The notes under the pieces are model-generated. The model made no database searches. It had not been told where the DNA came from and worked only from the letters and a program-made list of their open reading frames with translations. This document shows positions 18,570-30,000 of a stretch of DNA of 64,000 nucleotides, one piece after another. The stretch is from NCBI GenBank assembly GCA_963736355.1, contig CAVTOO010000014.1, positions 1 through 64,000 on the forward strand. Reading direction: 5' to 3'. The stretch comes from CAVTOO01 sp963736355. GTDB lineage: Bacteria; Pseudomonadota; Alphaproteobacteria; Rhizobiales; Xanthobacteraceae. How positions within the stretch are numbered: position 1 is the first letter of the stretch; each line of letters begins with the position of its first letter. A program made the translations under genes and the position numbers.

Positions 18570-18687
18570 GACGTTGTCTCCAACTTCGCTCCGCGCGGCC
18601 CAATCGGAGTCGTCAGGCTATGGCCGCCATTCGCGACATCCCTCGCAAGCGGCGTGCCAGAAAAATTATTGAGTGATTTCAGTGTTT

Positions 18688-18720
18688 TAAAAAAAAGCCG
18701 CCCGCCAAAAGGCGGGCGGG
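18688..18720 (-). terminator. Terminator after msrB
   Basis: On the minus strand: stem CCCGCCCGCC / GGCGGGCGGC with a TTTT loop, followed by nine T. It is 44 bases past the corrected msrB stop at 18764. Confidence 0.85.
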
Positions 18721-18763
18721 AATTGCCGGGCGGGCAAGATTTGCCGTGGGAATTGCGCTTAGG

Positions 18764-19265
18764 TCAGTCGCCGACGGCCGCGGCCGGGTGAACTTCAGCG
18801 ACAGCCGTTCATGCAATAGCGCAGACCGGTGGGCTTCGGCCCGTCGTCGAAGACGTGGCCGCCATGGCCGCCGCAGCGACGGCAATGCACTTCGACGCGC
18901 TTCATGAAAAAGGAATTGTCCTCGGTCGTGCCGATGGCGTTATCGAGCGGCTTCCAGAAGCTCGGCCAGCCCGTGCCGCTCTCGAACTTCGTCTCCGAGG
19001 CGAACAAAGGCAGATCGCAACCGGCGCAGGAGAACGTGCCCTTGCGCTTTTCGTGGTTGAGCGGGTGCGATCCCGGCGGCTCGGTGCCGTGCTTGCGCAG
19101 CACCTGATATTGCGCGGCCGTCAAAATCTTCTGCCACTCGGCGTCGGTCTTTTCGATTTCGAATTTGCCGGGCGATGCGGCGTCGGCGCTGGTTCCGCGG
19201 AGGAACTTCAGCGCGCCAATAAGCCCGATTCCGGCAGCGGTAGTGAGCAACATGCGGCGATCCAT
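18764..19265 (-). CDS. msrB: Peptide-methionine (R)-S-oxide reductase MsrB, exported form, two frameshifts
   Basis: Reduces methionine-R-sulfoxide in proteins. From the ATG at 19263-19265 the N-terminus MDRRMLLTTAAGIGLIGALK is a signal or anchor with a double arginine, so the enzyme likely acts in the periplasm. Zinc-binding pairs CAGC and CRRC, the GTGWPSFWKPL box and the catalytic GLRYCMN are present. The raw frame stops early after NGCR. Restoring one C in GGCTG and one C in ACCCGG gives LSLKFTPAAAVGD and a stop at 18764-18766, the normal family end. The gene is therefore probably intact in the organism. Confidence 0.88.
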
Positions 19266-19363
19266 GATGGAGGTCTCCTCAGGGGTATCCTGCAACAAGA
19301 TACGGAGCGGCCGGCCGCCACGTTACAGGCGATCCACGCGAGCTGCCTCACTTTCACGCGAGA

Positions 19364-20773
19364 TCAGCGCAGATGGGGATCGTTCGCACGCGCCGCCTGC
19401 GCGGCCTGGCGTGCGGCGGCCTTGGCAGCGGCGGCACGCGTTTCCCGGCGCTTCGCACGAACCTGAGCGACCTCATGGTATCTTGATACCGCAGCTTCGA
19501 TGCCGACGCGCTGCCGCTGCCAGCCGAAGAAAGCCTGCTGCACGATACGGCCCGCCGGACCGCCCGCCCAGACGAGTTCGAAGGGCGCGAACAGCCGCCA
19601 GCGGTCGTCTTGTCAGTGATGGCAGAGGCAATGAGATGCCCAGCCATGGCCGACGTGTTGAGGCCCTGGCGGCCGAAGCCGGAGGCCACCCACAGGCCCG
19701 GCCGCCACTGGCCGATCTGCGGCATGCCATGAATCGTCTGGCCGTAGACGCCGCTCCAGATCGCGGCGATGGCAACCCTGCCGAGCTGCGGAAAAATCTT
19801 GCGGATGCGGCGCTGGATCGCGCCGGCAAAACGCTTCGGGTCCGCTTCCCATGTCGTCTGCGGGCTCGTCCACATCAACTGGTTGTCGCCGACGATGCGG
19901 AAGCGGTCGATGTCGTTGGTGTCGCTGATGGCCCCGCGATAGGTCACGGCCTCAGCGAGCCTGTCGCCGAGCGGGTCCGTCACGGCCGTGTAGGCCCACA
20001 CCGGCATCAATGTTTCGGCGAGCCGTTGCGACGGCGCGCCGAGATGCACATTGCCCGCGAGCACGATATGCGACGCGCGCAGAATTCGCCGACGGCGTGA
20101 CGATGCGCTTGCGCACGCCGGCGGGATCGACGCTGACGACGGGCGTATCCTCGAAGATGCGCACGCCCGCCTGCTCCGCGAGCGCGGCCAGACCCAGCGC
20201 GTAGTTGAGCGGATGGATATGAAACGCCTTGGGGTAATGCACGCCGTGGAAATATTGGCGCGTGCGCAATGCATCGCGCACGCGATCGGCCTGCCAGCCT
20301 TCGACATCGACGGCGAAGTCCTCGCCCAGGACCTGCAGGCGGCGGATCAGTTCGTCGCCGGTCTCCACGCGCGACACCTGCAGCCAGCCCGGCGCCGGCG
20401 TGACACCCGGCATCGCCGTGGTGTCGATCAGGTCGCGAACATAATCGAGGCCGAACTGCGCCAGCTGCCACAGCGAACGCGCATGGTCGAAGCCGACGCG
20501 CTCGATGACGTCGCCGGTATCGGCGGCAAAGCCCGGCATGACCACGCCACTATTGCGGCCCGAAGCGTTCCAGGCGATGCGGCGGCTTTCGAGCAGCACG
20601 ACATCCTCGCCACGCAGCGCCGCCTCATAGGCGATCGTCAGGCCCGCAAGCCCGCCGCCGACCACGACGATATCGGCGTCGAGGTCGAAGTTCAGGCGCG
20701 GCCGCAGCGCGTGCTCGACGGCGCCGGTCTCGTACCACGAGCCTGCATTGTCGCTTGCGTCGGGCGTTTTCAT
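19364..20773 (-). CDS. FAD-dependent amine/amino-acid oxidase (DadA/PuuB-like), frameshifted
   Basis: A DAO-family flavoprotein of about 470 residues. The Rossmann dinucleotide motif VVVGGGLAGLTIAYEAALRG lies near residue 35, followed by LLESRRIAWNASGRNSGVV, which is typical of gamma-glutamylputrescine oxidase and related enzymes. The frame breaks near 20085 and again near 19600. The second part ends with the FAD-contact region GLWVASGFGRQGLNTSAMAG. The Ala/Arg-rich tail stops at 19364-19366 (ANDPHLR). It should oxidise a secondary amine or D-amino acid. The substrate cannot be told; no puu or dad partner genes are beside it. Confidence 0.75.
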
Positions 20774-20892
20774 CGGTCCTACTTACGCGACCGCGGCAAT
20801 CCTTGTCACGCGGTCGTTGCGATGGATCGCGCAACTATCCCCGCCTCCGGAATCGGCCCAAAGTTTCACTTTCAGCGAATGAAATCCCCGCC

Positions 20893-21406
20893 ATGCTCCG
20901 CCTGATGCTTCTGCGCCACGCCAAGACAGAAAAAGAGAGTCCGACCGGGCTCGACCGCGACCGCAAGCTCGATGCGCGCGGTCGCACGGACGCCCCGCAG
21001 ATCGGACGCTATATGGCGCGCCACGGACTGACGCCCGACATCGCCCTGATCTCGCCCGCGATGCGTACCCGCGAAACGGCCATGCTGCTCGGCGGCGAAT
21101 TGACGCCACAGCCAGCTGTTACGGAAGTCGCTGACCTCTACGGCGCCGATCCTGGCGATCTTTTGCGCGTGCTGCATGAGGAGGCACCCGCGACCGCAAC
21201 AAGCGCCCTCGATTATTGCGCACAATCCCGGCCTGCACGAACTGGCGCTGATGCTTGCGATGGATCGCAATCCGGTCGAGTCGTTCCCGCCCGGCGCGCT
21301 CGCGGTGTTCGATTTCACGGCGAACGAGTGGGCGATGGTGCGGCCCGGCCGAGGCCGGCTTGCACATTTTATCACCCCGCGCATGCTGGCCGACGGCGCC
21401 ACCTGA
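20893..21406 (+). CDS. SixA-like histidine phosphatase, one frameshift
   Basis: A branch-1 histidine phosphatase family protein of about 171 residues. The start MLRLMLLRHAKTEKESPTG carries the RHG-type catalytic motif (RHA) and GLDRDRKLDARGRTDA matches SixA-type phosphohistidine phosphatases. The frame breaks near 21200; the next frame continues APSIIAHNPGLHELAL, whose HNPG carries the second catalytic histidine, then FDFTANEWAMVRPGRGRL, and stops at 21404-21406. SixA acts on phosphohistidine of HPt or PTS proteins in E. coli. A free-standing HPt gene lies 5 kb away, but a link is only speculation. Confidence 0.78.
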
Positions 21407-21500
21407 CGCACGGCACGCAAGATGCCCACAGGCAGCGTTCGCCTTTCGCTGCGGAGTGTGACAGCATGGTCACGCAATTGTGCATGAGGAGGAGGGCCCC

Positions 21501-21920
21501 ATGTTCAAGACCATACTCGTTCCGATCGATTTGTCGGACACCGATCTCGCCAAGCCAGCGATCAAGACGGCGGTGACATTGGTGGGAGATACCGGGACGC
21601 TGCGGCTCGTCAATGTGCTGCCGACGACGCCCGTGATGCTGGCCGAATATGTTCCGGCCGATTTCGACACGCAGCAACGCACATCGGCGGAAGAAGCGCT
21701 CGTCATCATTGCCCGTGAATCCGGGCTCGATGCGTCACGCGTTTCCTCGGTGGTGCGTCAGGGCGGCATCTATCACGAACTGCTGGAAGAGGCCGAACGC
21801 ATCAAGGCCGACCTGATCGTGATGACATCGCACCGCCCGGCAATGCGCACCTATTTTCTCGGCTCCAATGCCGGGCATGTCGTGCGTTACGCCAAATGCT
21901 CGGTGCTGGTCGTCAGGTAA
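21501..21920 (+). CDS. Universal stress protein (UspA family)
   Basis: A 139-residue UspA-fold protein opening MFKTILVPIDLSDTDLAKPA. The C-terminal ATP-type motif is degenerate: MTSHRPAMRTYFLGSNAGHV to YAKCSVLVVR corresponds to the G-x2-G-x9-G(S/T) region. The ATG at 21501 follows AGGAGG at 21488-21493, a strong ribosome site. It is a cytoplasmic stress-response protein whose ligand is not known. A palindromic repeat starts 10 bases after its stop. Confidence 0.88.
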   Translation: MFKTILVPIDLSDTDLAKPAIKTAVTLVGDTGTLRLVNVLPTTPVMLAEYVPADFDTQQRTSAEEALVIIARESGLDASRVSSVVRQGGIYHELLEEAERIKADLIVMTSHRPAMRTYFLGSNAGHVVRYAKCSVLVVR

Positions 21921-21930
21921 ACTTTTTCCG

Positions 21931-22025
21931 GAGCATGACCCCCGGATCAAGTCCGGGGGCAAGCCTTATCCGAAAACCGGTTTCCACTTTGCGCTAACGC
22001 GGCCGTACCGGTCGGGATCATGCTC
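21931..22025. repeat. Composite GCATGATC palindrome with embedded CCCCGG hairpin
   Basis: Outer arms GAGCATGA at 21931 and GGGATCATGCTC at 22014-22025. Inside are a CCCCGGATCAAGTCCGGGG hairpin, the CGAAAACCGGTTTCCACTTT core, and a GCGCTAACGCGGCCGTACCG insert shared with the copy at 41875. It lies between two convergent genes, and its right arm supplies the stop codon of the minus-strand gene. Confidence 0.75.
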
Positions 22026-22593
22026 CCGGCAGCAAATCTTGCGGCACGTCGCCCGGCACGTAAGTGCGCGGGCGGTTGCGGCGCATGAACGAGATCATCT
22101 GCCACCCGAACACCGCGCCGCAGGCGACGATGAAGAACGCGCCGCTCCACGACGATGTCGTCAACGCGCGCACAAACAAACCGGCCAGCGCCACACCGAT
22201 GAACGCGAGAAGCACAAGACCGATGACATAGGCCGCGCGCCGCTGGCCGGCGCCGAAGGTCGCCTGCCCCGCCGCCGCGACACGACGATGCAAGTCGAGA
22301 ACGAACGCGCGATAAGCGTCGTCCTGCGGCGCCACCGCGATCATGCTCTGCCATGTCGCCGAGACCACCGGCAGCGTGCGGCCATCGCGCGAGGTGATAT
22401 CGGCGCGAAACCGGCGGCGCTGCATCGACACCGGGCGATAACTCAACTGCACATGCACGATATCGGCGTAAGCCCACACGCCTTGCTTGCGGCCAACGCT
22501 CCAGGCCAGACCGTCGTCGGTCAGGCTGAATTGCCATGCCGCCCCCAGCAATGAAGGGCGATAGACGTAGTCGCGGGTCGCGATGTCGCTCAT
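22018..22593 (-). CDS. Conserved hypothetical membrane protein with a PH-like N-terminal part
   Basis: A 191-residue protein. The first about 100 residues look like a cytoplasmic strand-rich domain (LTDDGLAWSVGRKQGVWAYA, ADITSRDGRTLPVVSATW), which resembles bacterial PH-type domains. Two hydrophobic helices follow (YVIGLVLLAFIGVALAGLFV, GAFFIVACGAVFGWQMISFM), then a short basic tail. I do not recognise a named family. Its stop TGA lies in the arm of the palindromic repeat. The next gene upstream is divergent at 22680. Confidence 0.6.
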   Translation of the reverse strand: MSDIATRDYVYRPSLLGAAWQFSLTDDGLAWSVGRKQGVWAYADIVHVQLSYRPVSMQRRRFRADITSRDGRTLPVVSATWQSMIAVAPQDDAYRAFVLDLHRRVAAAGQATFGAGQRRAAYVIGLVLLAFIGVALAGLFVRALTTSSWSGAFFIVACGAVFGWQMISFMRRNRPRTYVPGDVPQDLLPGA

Positions 22594-22679
22594 CCTTGCG
22601 GACGTCTCCCGGCGGGGGCTTGCATTGCCGACCAGCCATGGCTTACCTGCCCGCTTGAGGCAAGCGTTCGGATAACACC

Positions 22680-23129
22680 ATGGCGGCGGCCCACCAGGAC
22701 CAGATTCATTTCCCCCCGCGGCTGATCCTCGGCGGCGCGCTGATCATCGGCATGCTGCTGGCGCTGGCCTGCCACATGATCGGCCAGCAATTCGGCCTCA
22801 ACCTCGGCGGGCTGTGGCGCAACGACAGCGGCAACGCCACGGCAGCCGCGATCGCCTGGTGGATCATGTCGAGCATGGCGTTTGTCGGCGGCTACCTCAC
22901 GGCATCGCTGATGAACTCCGCCGCCAGCGGGCAATTGCCGGCGCCGCTGCGCAACTTCCTGATCGTCGTGCTGGTGATTTTCCTGGCCGCTGCCGGTCAG
23001 GCCGCGGCCGTGCCAAGCGGCTCGGCCTCCATCGCAGGCCTGCTGACCGGCCTCGTCGCCCTCCTCGCCGGCGGCGTGATGGCGTTTTGCGGAGCGCATT
23101 TCGCGCTCCGGCGCGACGACAAGAAATAG
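22680..23129 (+). CDS. Hypothetical four-helix membrane protein
   Basis: A 149-residue protein with about four hydrophobic segments (LILGGALIIGMLLALACHMI, IAWWIMSSMAFVGGYLTASL, FLIVVLVIFLAAAGQAAAV, GLVALLAGGVMAFCGAHFAL) and a basic C-terminal RRDDKK. No conserved catalytic motif is visible and I do not recognise the family. The frame is intact and codon use is typical of the region. It is divergent from the preceding hypothetical gene. Confidence 0.6.
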   Translation: MAAAHQDQIHFPPRLILGGALIIGMLLALACHMIGQQFGLNLGGLWRNDSGNATAAAIAWWIMSSMAFVGGYLTASLMNSAASGQLPAPLRNFLIVVLVIFLAAAGQAAAVPSGSASIAGLLTGLVALLAGGVMAFCGAHFALRRDDKK

Positions 23130-23336
23130 TGGCAAATCTGCCTCGTTGCGGCGGGAATTAAGCCTGTCACAGTCTCGACATGACGACGCAGGCAGGTGGT
23201 CTTGACAGTTGAGCCTCCAAACCGCTTTGAAAGGGCTGTGCTCTGACCAGCCGGCCGGAAACATGACACCTCGCTACCCAAGCGCGAAGTTGCCTCAATT
23301 GGTCCCTATATCCGGCGTTGCCCGCCGGGAGGGCCA

Positions 23337-24372
23337 ATGACCGAATTCTTCGCGTCGCTCCGTAGCGGCTTCTACAAACATGTCGGCTGGAAACGCGTCG
23401 GTATCGCCGCGAGCCTGATCATTATTACCATCGCCGTGGTGACGTTGATCCGCATGCTCGCGGGCATCGATTTCGCGACGGTCATCGAGGCGATCCGCCA
23501 GATGTCCTATAGCCGTATCGGCTTCGCTGCGCTGTGCGTCGCATGCGCCTTCTTTACGCTGACCTTCTACGACCTGTTCGCGCTGCGCACGATCGGCCGC
23601 CGCGACGTGCCCTATCGCATCGCCTCATTGGCGAGCTTCACGAGCTACACCATCGGTCACAATCTCGGCGCCACCGTGTTCAGCGGCGGCGCGATCCGCT
23701 TCCGCATCTATTCGGAATGGGGTCTGACGCCAATCGACGTGGCCAAGATCTGCTTTATCTCAGGCCTCACATTCTGGCTCGGCAACGCCACCGTGCTCGG
23801 CATCGGCATGGCGCTGTATCCGGACGCGGCCAGCGCCATGAACTATCTGCCGGAGATCCTCAACCGGCTGATCGCGCTCGGCTCTGCTCGCCAGCATCGT
23901 CGTCTATCTCGTCTGGCTGGCGATGGGTCCGCGCCAGCTCGGCCGCAACGGCTGGATGATCGCCCTGCCCTCGGCCAAGCTGACGTTCCTGCAGATCGTG
24001 ATCGGCGTCGTCGATCTCGGCTTCTGCGCGCTCGCGATGTACATCCTGATGCCGGATACGCCGCACATCAGCTTCATGGCGCTGGCGGTCATCTTCATCA
24101 TGGCGACGCTGCTCGGCTTCGCCAGCCACGCGCCCGGCAGCCTCGGCGTGTTCGATACGGCGATGCTGCTGGCGCTGCCGCAATTCGCGACCGCGCATGT
24201 GGTGGCTTCGATCCTGATTTTCCGCCTGCTCTATTTCGTGATGCCGTTCGCGATTTCGCTGACCGTGATGGGCTCGCGCGAGATCTGGTACAATGTGGTC
24301 GAGCCCATGCTGCAGCGGCGCAAGCAAAAGCTGGCCAGCGCGCGCAGCGTGGCGACGCAGCCGCCGCGCTGA
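23337..24372 (+). CDS. YbhN/UPF0104 (LPG-synthase-like) membrane protein, one frameshift
   Basis: A polytopic protein of about 345 residues of the lysylphosphatidylglycerol synthase transmembrane family (UPF0104, YbhN-like). Diagnostic pieces are SYTIGHNLGATVFSGGAIRF, then SEWGLTPIDVAKICFISGLT, and in the second frame LGFASHAPGSLGVFDTAMLL. The frame breaks near 23885 (after LIALGS) and resumes at LLASIVVYLVWLAMG. Members without the cytosolic synthetase domain have been proposed as lipid flippases; function here is not proved. A second family member lies at 54923 in the polysaccharide cluster. Confidence 0.75.
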
Positions 24373-24398
24373 ATATTTCTGATTTATCAACCGAACGG

Positions 24399-24493
24399 CC
24401 TCGTCCTGAGGAGCGCCTGAGAGGCGCGTTCGAAGGACGCGACACGTCATCTCGTCCTTCGAGACGCCGCTTCGCGGCTCCTCAGGATGAGGC
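24399..24493. repeat. CCTCATCCTGAGG interspersed inverted repeat
   Basis: Outer arms CCTCGTCCTGAGGAGCGCC and GGCTCCTCAGGATGAGG, inner arms GTTCGAAGGACG and CGTCCTTCGAGACG. This element type is very common between genes in Hyphomicrobiales genomes. It lies in the gap before the ferredoxin reductase gene. Confidence 0.75.
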
Positions 24494-24526
24494 TGCAAAC
24501 ATTGCACTGCTGCGGAGTATGCGACT

Positions 24527-24566
24527 TTCCGGGCTCGCTCGCTGGTGCTCGCGCCCCGGAATGACG
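24527..24566. repeat. Partial copy of the CATTCCGG repeat
   Basis: The segment TTCCGGGCTCGCTCGCTGGT, then GCTCGCGCCCCGGAATGACG, resembles the right half of the element at 7449-7562 (GGGCTCGCGAGCTGCGCTCG then CGCCCCGGAATGAC). It is placed 33 bases after a different repeat family, making a small repeat island. Confidence 0.55.
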
Positions 24567-24578
24567 CGCGGATATCGC

Positions 24579-25851
<1,273 letters not shown>

Positions 25852-26172
25852 TTAAGCCTGCCGCTCCGGCGTCGTGACCACCAGCCCGTCGAGTTCGGGC
25901 GTGACCTTGATCTGGCAGGACAGCCGCGAATTCGGCTTCACGTCGAAGGCGAAGTCGAGCATGTCCTCTTCCATCGGCGAGGGCTCGCCGATCTTCTCGC
26001 GCCAGGCTTCGTCGACATAGACATGGCAGGTCGCGCAGGCGCAGGCGCCGCCGCACTCGGCCTCGATGCCGGGAATGGAGTTGCGGATCGCCGTTTCCAT
26101 CACGGTCGAGCCGGTCTCGGCTTCGACCGTGCGCGCAACGCCGGTGAAGTCGATGAAGGTGATCTTGGCCAT
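25852..26172 (-). CDS. 2Fe-2S ferredoxin, adrenodoxin/putidaredoxin type
   Basis: A 106-residue ferredoxin opening [19 protein letters not shown]. Cluster cysteines at 40, 46, 49 and 86 have the adrenodoxin spacing C-x5-C-x2-C-x36-C ([11 protein letters not shown] and LSCQIKV). [15 protein letters not shown] is the partner-binding acidic region. Such ferredoxins serve P450s or Fe-S cluster assembly in alphaproteobacteria. It precedes the reductase gene in the same direction, so the two may form an electron chain; no P450 gene is in the window. Confidence 0.93.
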   Translation of the reverse strand: MAKITFIDFTGVARTVEAETGSTVMETAIRNSIPGIEAECGGACACATCHVYVDEAWREKIGEPSPMEEDMLDFAFDVKPNSRLSCQIKVTPELDGLVVTTPERQA

Positions 26173-26249
26173 GGGCGGGAGAGGAACCGTGACGGCGGCT
26201 CTGATAAAGCCGCCTATAGCCGCTTGGCCGCCCGGTTACGCCAGCGGAC

Positions 26250-26627
26250 TTAAGGAAGTCGCAGCAGCCCGAAGATCGCGCCGCGGGCCTCGGTCACGGC
26301 CTGCTGCAGGGCGTACAGCGCATCGTCGATGAAGATGCCGTCGGCGAGCGCGGCTTCGGATTGCTGGGCGGCGGTGACGACGCCGAAGGCACCGATGCCC
26401 TGCGCCGACCCCTTCAGCGTATGCGCCAGCATGCGGCTCTCGGGCACGCGATGCGTCAGTTTGGTGACGATGTCGGCGGCCTGGCGATCGAACAGCGCCA
26501 GCACCTCGCGCTCAAGCGTGCGCTGACCCAGCGTCGCCCGCGACAGATGCCCCATATCGATCGGCGTATCGTCGGGCACGAGCGGCGGTGACGGCATCCA
26601 TTCGATCCCTTCAATCTGCAATTGCAT
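26250..26627 (-). CDS. Single-domain HPt phosphotransfer protein
   Basis: A 125-residue protein from MQLQIEGIEWMPSPP. A proline-rich 20-residue head is followed by a four-helix HPt domain. The phosphorylatable histidine is His69 in MLAHTLKGSAQGIGA, the canonical HxLKGS(A) motif. It would relay phosphate between a hybrid kinase and a response regulator. No kinase gene adjoins it. It is divergent from the giant coiled-coil gene across a region with CtrA-type boxes, one of them 69 bases from its own start. An upstream in-frame start at 26657 would add ten residues. Confidence 0.8.
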   Translation of the reverse strand: MQLQIEGIEWMPSPPLVPDDTPIDMGHLSRATLGQRTLEREVLALFDRQAADIVTKLTHRVPESRMLAHTLKGSAQGIGAFGVVTAAQQSEAALADGIFIDDALYALQQAVTEARGAIFGLLRLP

Positions 26628-27013
26628 CGGACCCTCGGCCGGGTACGGACGGCGCACGCCGCCCGACCTCTGACCCGCACCTGACCATGGCTTGGTTAAC
26701 GCTTTGTTAGCGTTTGCCCGGCGGCCGCAATTGCCACTTTTTTGCCACGATCTGCCGCCGATCCCCGCAGTTTCAGGCCTCGTATCGGGAAGGGTTTACG
26801 GCGGTTAACGATGATTAAAAGGTTATTAACGGCGACCATTTCATTCGCCAGGACAAGCCAATAGGATGTTTGCTGAAGGTAAGTGACAAGCAGCGCGGTC
26901 TCATGTGGCTCATCCGGGGAGGGCCCGTTGGGGAACATGGACCGGCGTGGACGCAGTCTGCAGTTCAACGCGATTTGTCGATTTACCCGAGTATTGAGTG
27001 AGGCGTGACGGGC
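26628..27013. promoter_or_regulatory. Divergent regulatory region with CtrA-type boxes
   Basis: A 386-base gap between the HPt gene and the coiled-coil gene. TTAA-N7-TTAAC at 26815-26830 is a full CtrA match. TTAA-N7-TTAG at 26696-26710 is a one-mismatch match. A further TTAAC at 26805 precedes the first box with 6-base spacing, so three half-sites are in array. No other gene or RNA is apparent in the gap. Confidence 0.6.
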
Positions 27014-30000
27014 ATGGCGAACAGACCCCCAAAAGCAAAGATCCGACCGAAGCAGCGTTGTCGGCAATTCAGGAAGCGCTGAACGTCAGCGAAGCGCCTG
27101 CTCCGACACCACCTGTCGAAGCGCCATCGCGCGCCGAGCGGATCGCGCGCCGCGCGCAAGCCGCACGCGGACCGAGCGTCGAAGAGCCGGCACCGGCTCC
27201 TGTGCAGCAGCATCAGCCGCACGACGATAACGATTTCCGCGATTGCCGGCCAACGACGATCGCGAGACGATCGGCCAGATCCTGCAGGCCATTCAGCACG
27301 GCCGCCCGAGCCGCAACGCCTATGTCATCGCCACGCTCTGTCGGCGCTGTGGATCGTCGGCGCGCTTCTCGTTGACCATCGGCACCGACTGCCGTCGCTG
27401 CGCGCGATGCTCGCGCAGGGCACGCCGGCCTGCTCGCCATCGCCGGCCTCGGCGCCATCGTTCACCGCGCCGATCCTGTTGTTCTACTTCCTCGCCAACG
27501 TGTCGTCGCGCGGCCAGGAACTGCGCATGATCGCGCAGTCGATGGCCCATGTCGCCGTGCGCATGACCGAGCCGAAATCCGTGGCGCGCGACAGCATGGT
27601 CACCGTCGGCCAGGCGATCCGCCGCGAAGTCGCCGCCATGGGCGACGGCGTCGAGCGCGCCATCGCGCGCGCCGGCGAACTGGAAACCCTCGTCGCCAAC
27701 GAAGTCTCCGCGCTCGAGCGCGCCTATAGCGACAACGAAGTGCGCATGCGCGCGTTGCTGCAGGACATCGCCCATCAGCGCGACAACCTCGTCGGCCAGG
27801 CCGAGCAGGTCCGCAACGCCATCTCCGGCGTGCAGATCGATCTGCGTCAGGACATCGCCGTGATCTCCGACGCCATCGCCGCCCGCGTCGACGAAGTCGC
27901 CCACCAACATCACCTCGACGCTGGAAGAGCGCGGCGAGCACATCACCCGCACGCTCGGCAATATCGGCGAGAACATGATCCTGTCGCTCGGCGAGCGCGG
28001 CGGCGACCTGCTCGACCGCCTCGAGCAGGCTTCTGCCGAAACCGCGCGCACGGTGCTCGATGCCTCGGAATCGCTGACCGCCAGCCTCAACTTCAAGACC
28101 GGCCGCGTCCATGACGAGTTCATCGAACTCGCCGGCAAGGTCGAGGAAATGATGACCGATCGCCTCGATCAGATCATCATCAATTTCCAGGACCGTTCCG
28201 GCAACATCGTGTCCGATATCGCCGCCCGCACCGAGCAAGTCCACAACTCGCTCAAGGTCACCGGCGACTCGCTGCTGGTGGAAATGGAACTGCGCTCCAG
28301 CGATCTCGTCAGCAAGATCGACGAAGCCGGTGCCCGCCTGTCCGAGCGCGTCGTATCGACCGGCGAAAAGACCAACAAGTCGCTCGACGCCAGCGTCAAC
28401 GATGCTGATCAGCAAGGTCGTCGACCGCACCCAGAACGTCCACGACGCCCTCAACCTGCGCCTCGAAGCCTTCGAGGAACTGATCGGCGACCGCGGCACG
28501 GAACTGACCGAGAAGTTTGCCCGCGACTCCGGCACGCTCGGCGCCCTCATCACCCGCCACATCTCGGAATTCGACCGCACGGTGAAGACCTATGGCGGCG
28601 AGATCGTCGAGCGGATGGGCGCACACACCCAGGCCGTGTCGAACAACCTCAAGACCTATATCGACACCTTCAACCAGCGCCTCTCCGCCAAGGGCACCGA
28701 GATTTCGACCACGCTCGAAACCCGTCTTGTGCAGTTCCAGGAGACGCTCGAAGGCCGCACCACCGGCATCGACCAGACGCTCGATGCGCGCATCAAGACG
28801 CTCGACGAGTCGGTCGGCTCGCGCGTGTCGGCGCTGGAGCAGTCCTTCGATACCCGCGCCCGCTCGCTGCATGACACGCTCGAGTCCCGCCTCGGCCAGA
28901 TCACCACGACATTGACCGAAGGCAGCGCCAACGCATCGACGATGTTCGACCAGCGCATCACCGAGGTGACGCAGCTGATCGACAGCCGCAGCCAGAACCT
29001 GACTGACACGGTCACCGCCCGCTTCCAGGACGTGCATTCGAGCCTGGAGCAGCGCGCCGACGGCCTGCTGCGCGAAGTCGAACAGCGCGTCGGCCAGTTC
29101 GAGAACCTGCTCGACGGCCGCATCACCGCTGTGACCGCTCGCCTCGAGAATGCCGGCCGCGATGTCAGCGAGACGCTGATCTCCCGCGCCGACGAACTCG
29201 CCAACGCCATCAAGACCGAGGCGGCAGATGCCGAGCGCATCCTGCTGTCGCTGTCGTCGAACAGCACGCAGGCCATCCAGAACAACGCCCGCGAAGCGCA
29301 AGAGACGCTCATGACCGTCTCCGGCGACGTCACCGCGCGCCTCACCGCCGCAACCGACGATGTCACCTCGCGCCTTAACACCGCGACCGACGATATCTCC
29401 ATGCGTATAAATTCCACTGCCGACGACCTGTCGTCGCGCATGAAGTCCGCGTCCACGGATGTCAGCCTGTCGCTGCGCCAGGACACCAGCGACATGACCG
29501 GCTCGATCACCGCACTCTCGGGCGATGTCGAGAGCTTGCTCAAGCGCAACACCTCGGAAATGTCGCAGCTTCTCGTCTCGCTGTCGGAACAGGTCGCCGC
29601 TGCGCTCAAGAAGAACGCGGAAGACGCTTCCCTCAACCTGCTCGGCACCTCCAACAATGTCGCCGAACAGATCCGTAACTCAGCCGGCGACGCCAGCAAG
29701 GCGCTCTCCGGTGTGTCCATCGATGTGCTGGAATCTGTCCGCCGCAACACCGACGAAGCGACGGCCGCTCTTTCGGCCGCAGCTGAGGGTGCTCGCGACA
29801 CCGTTCGCCGCAACACCGATGATGTGACCGCCGCCATCGTCGCGGCTGCCGACGGCGCTCGCAACTCCGTGCGTCGTTCCTCCGAAGAAGCGCGCGCCGC
29901 ACTCACCTCGACCTCGACGGAAGTGGCTTCCGCATTGCGCGGCGATGCCGCCGACCTGCAACGCAACATCGCGGCCACGGCCGGCGAGCTGCGCAACGCC

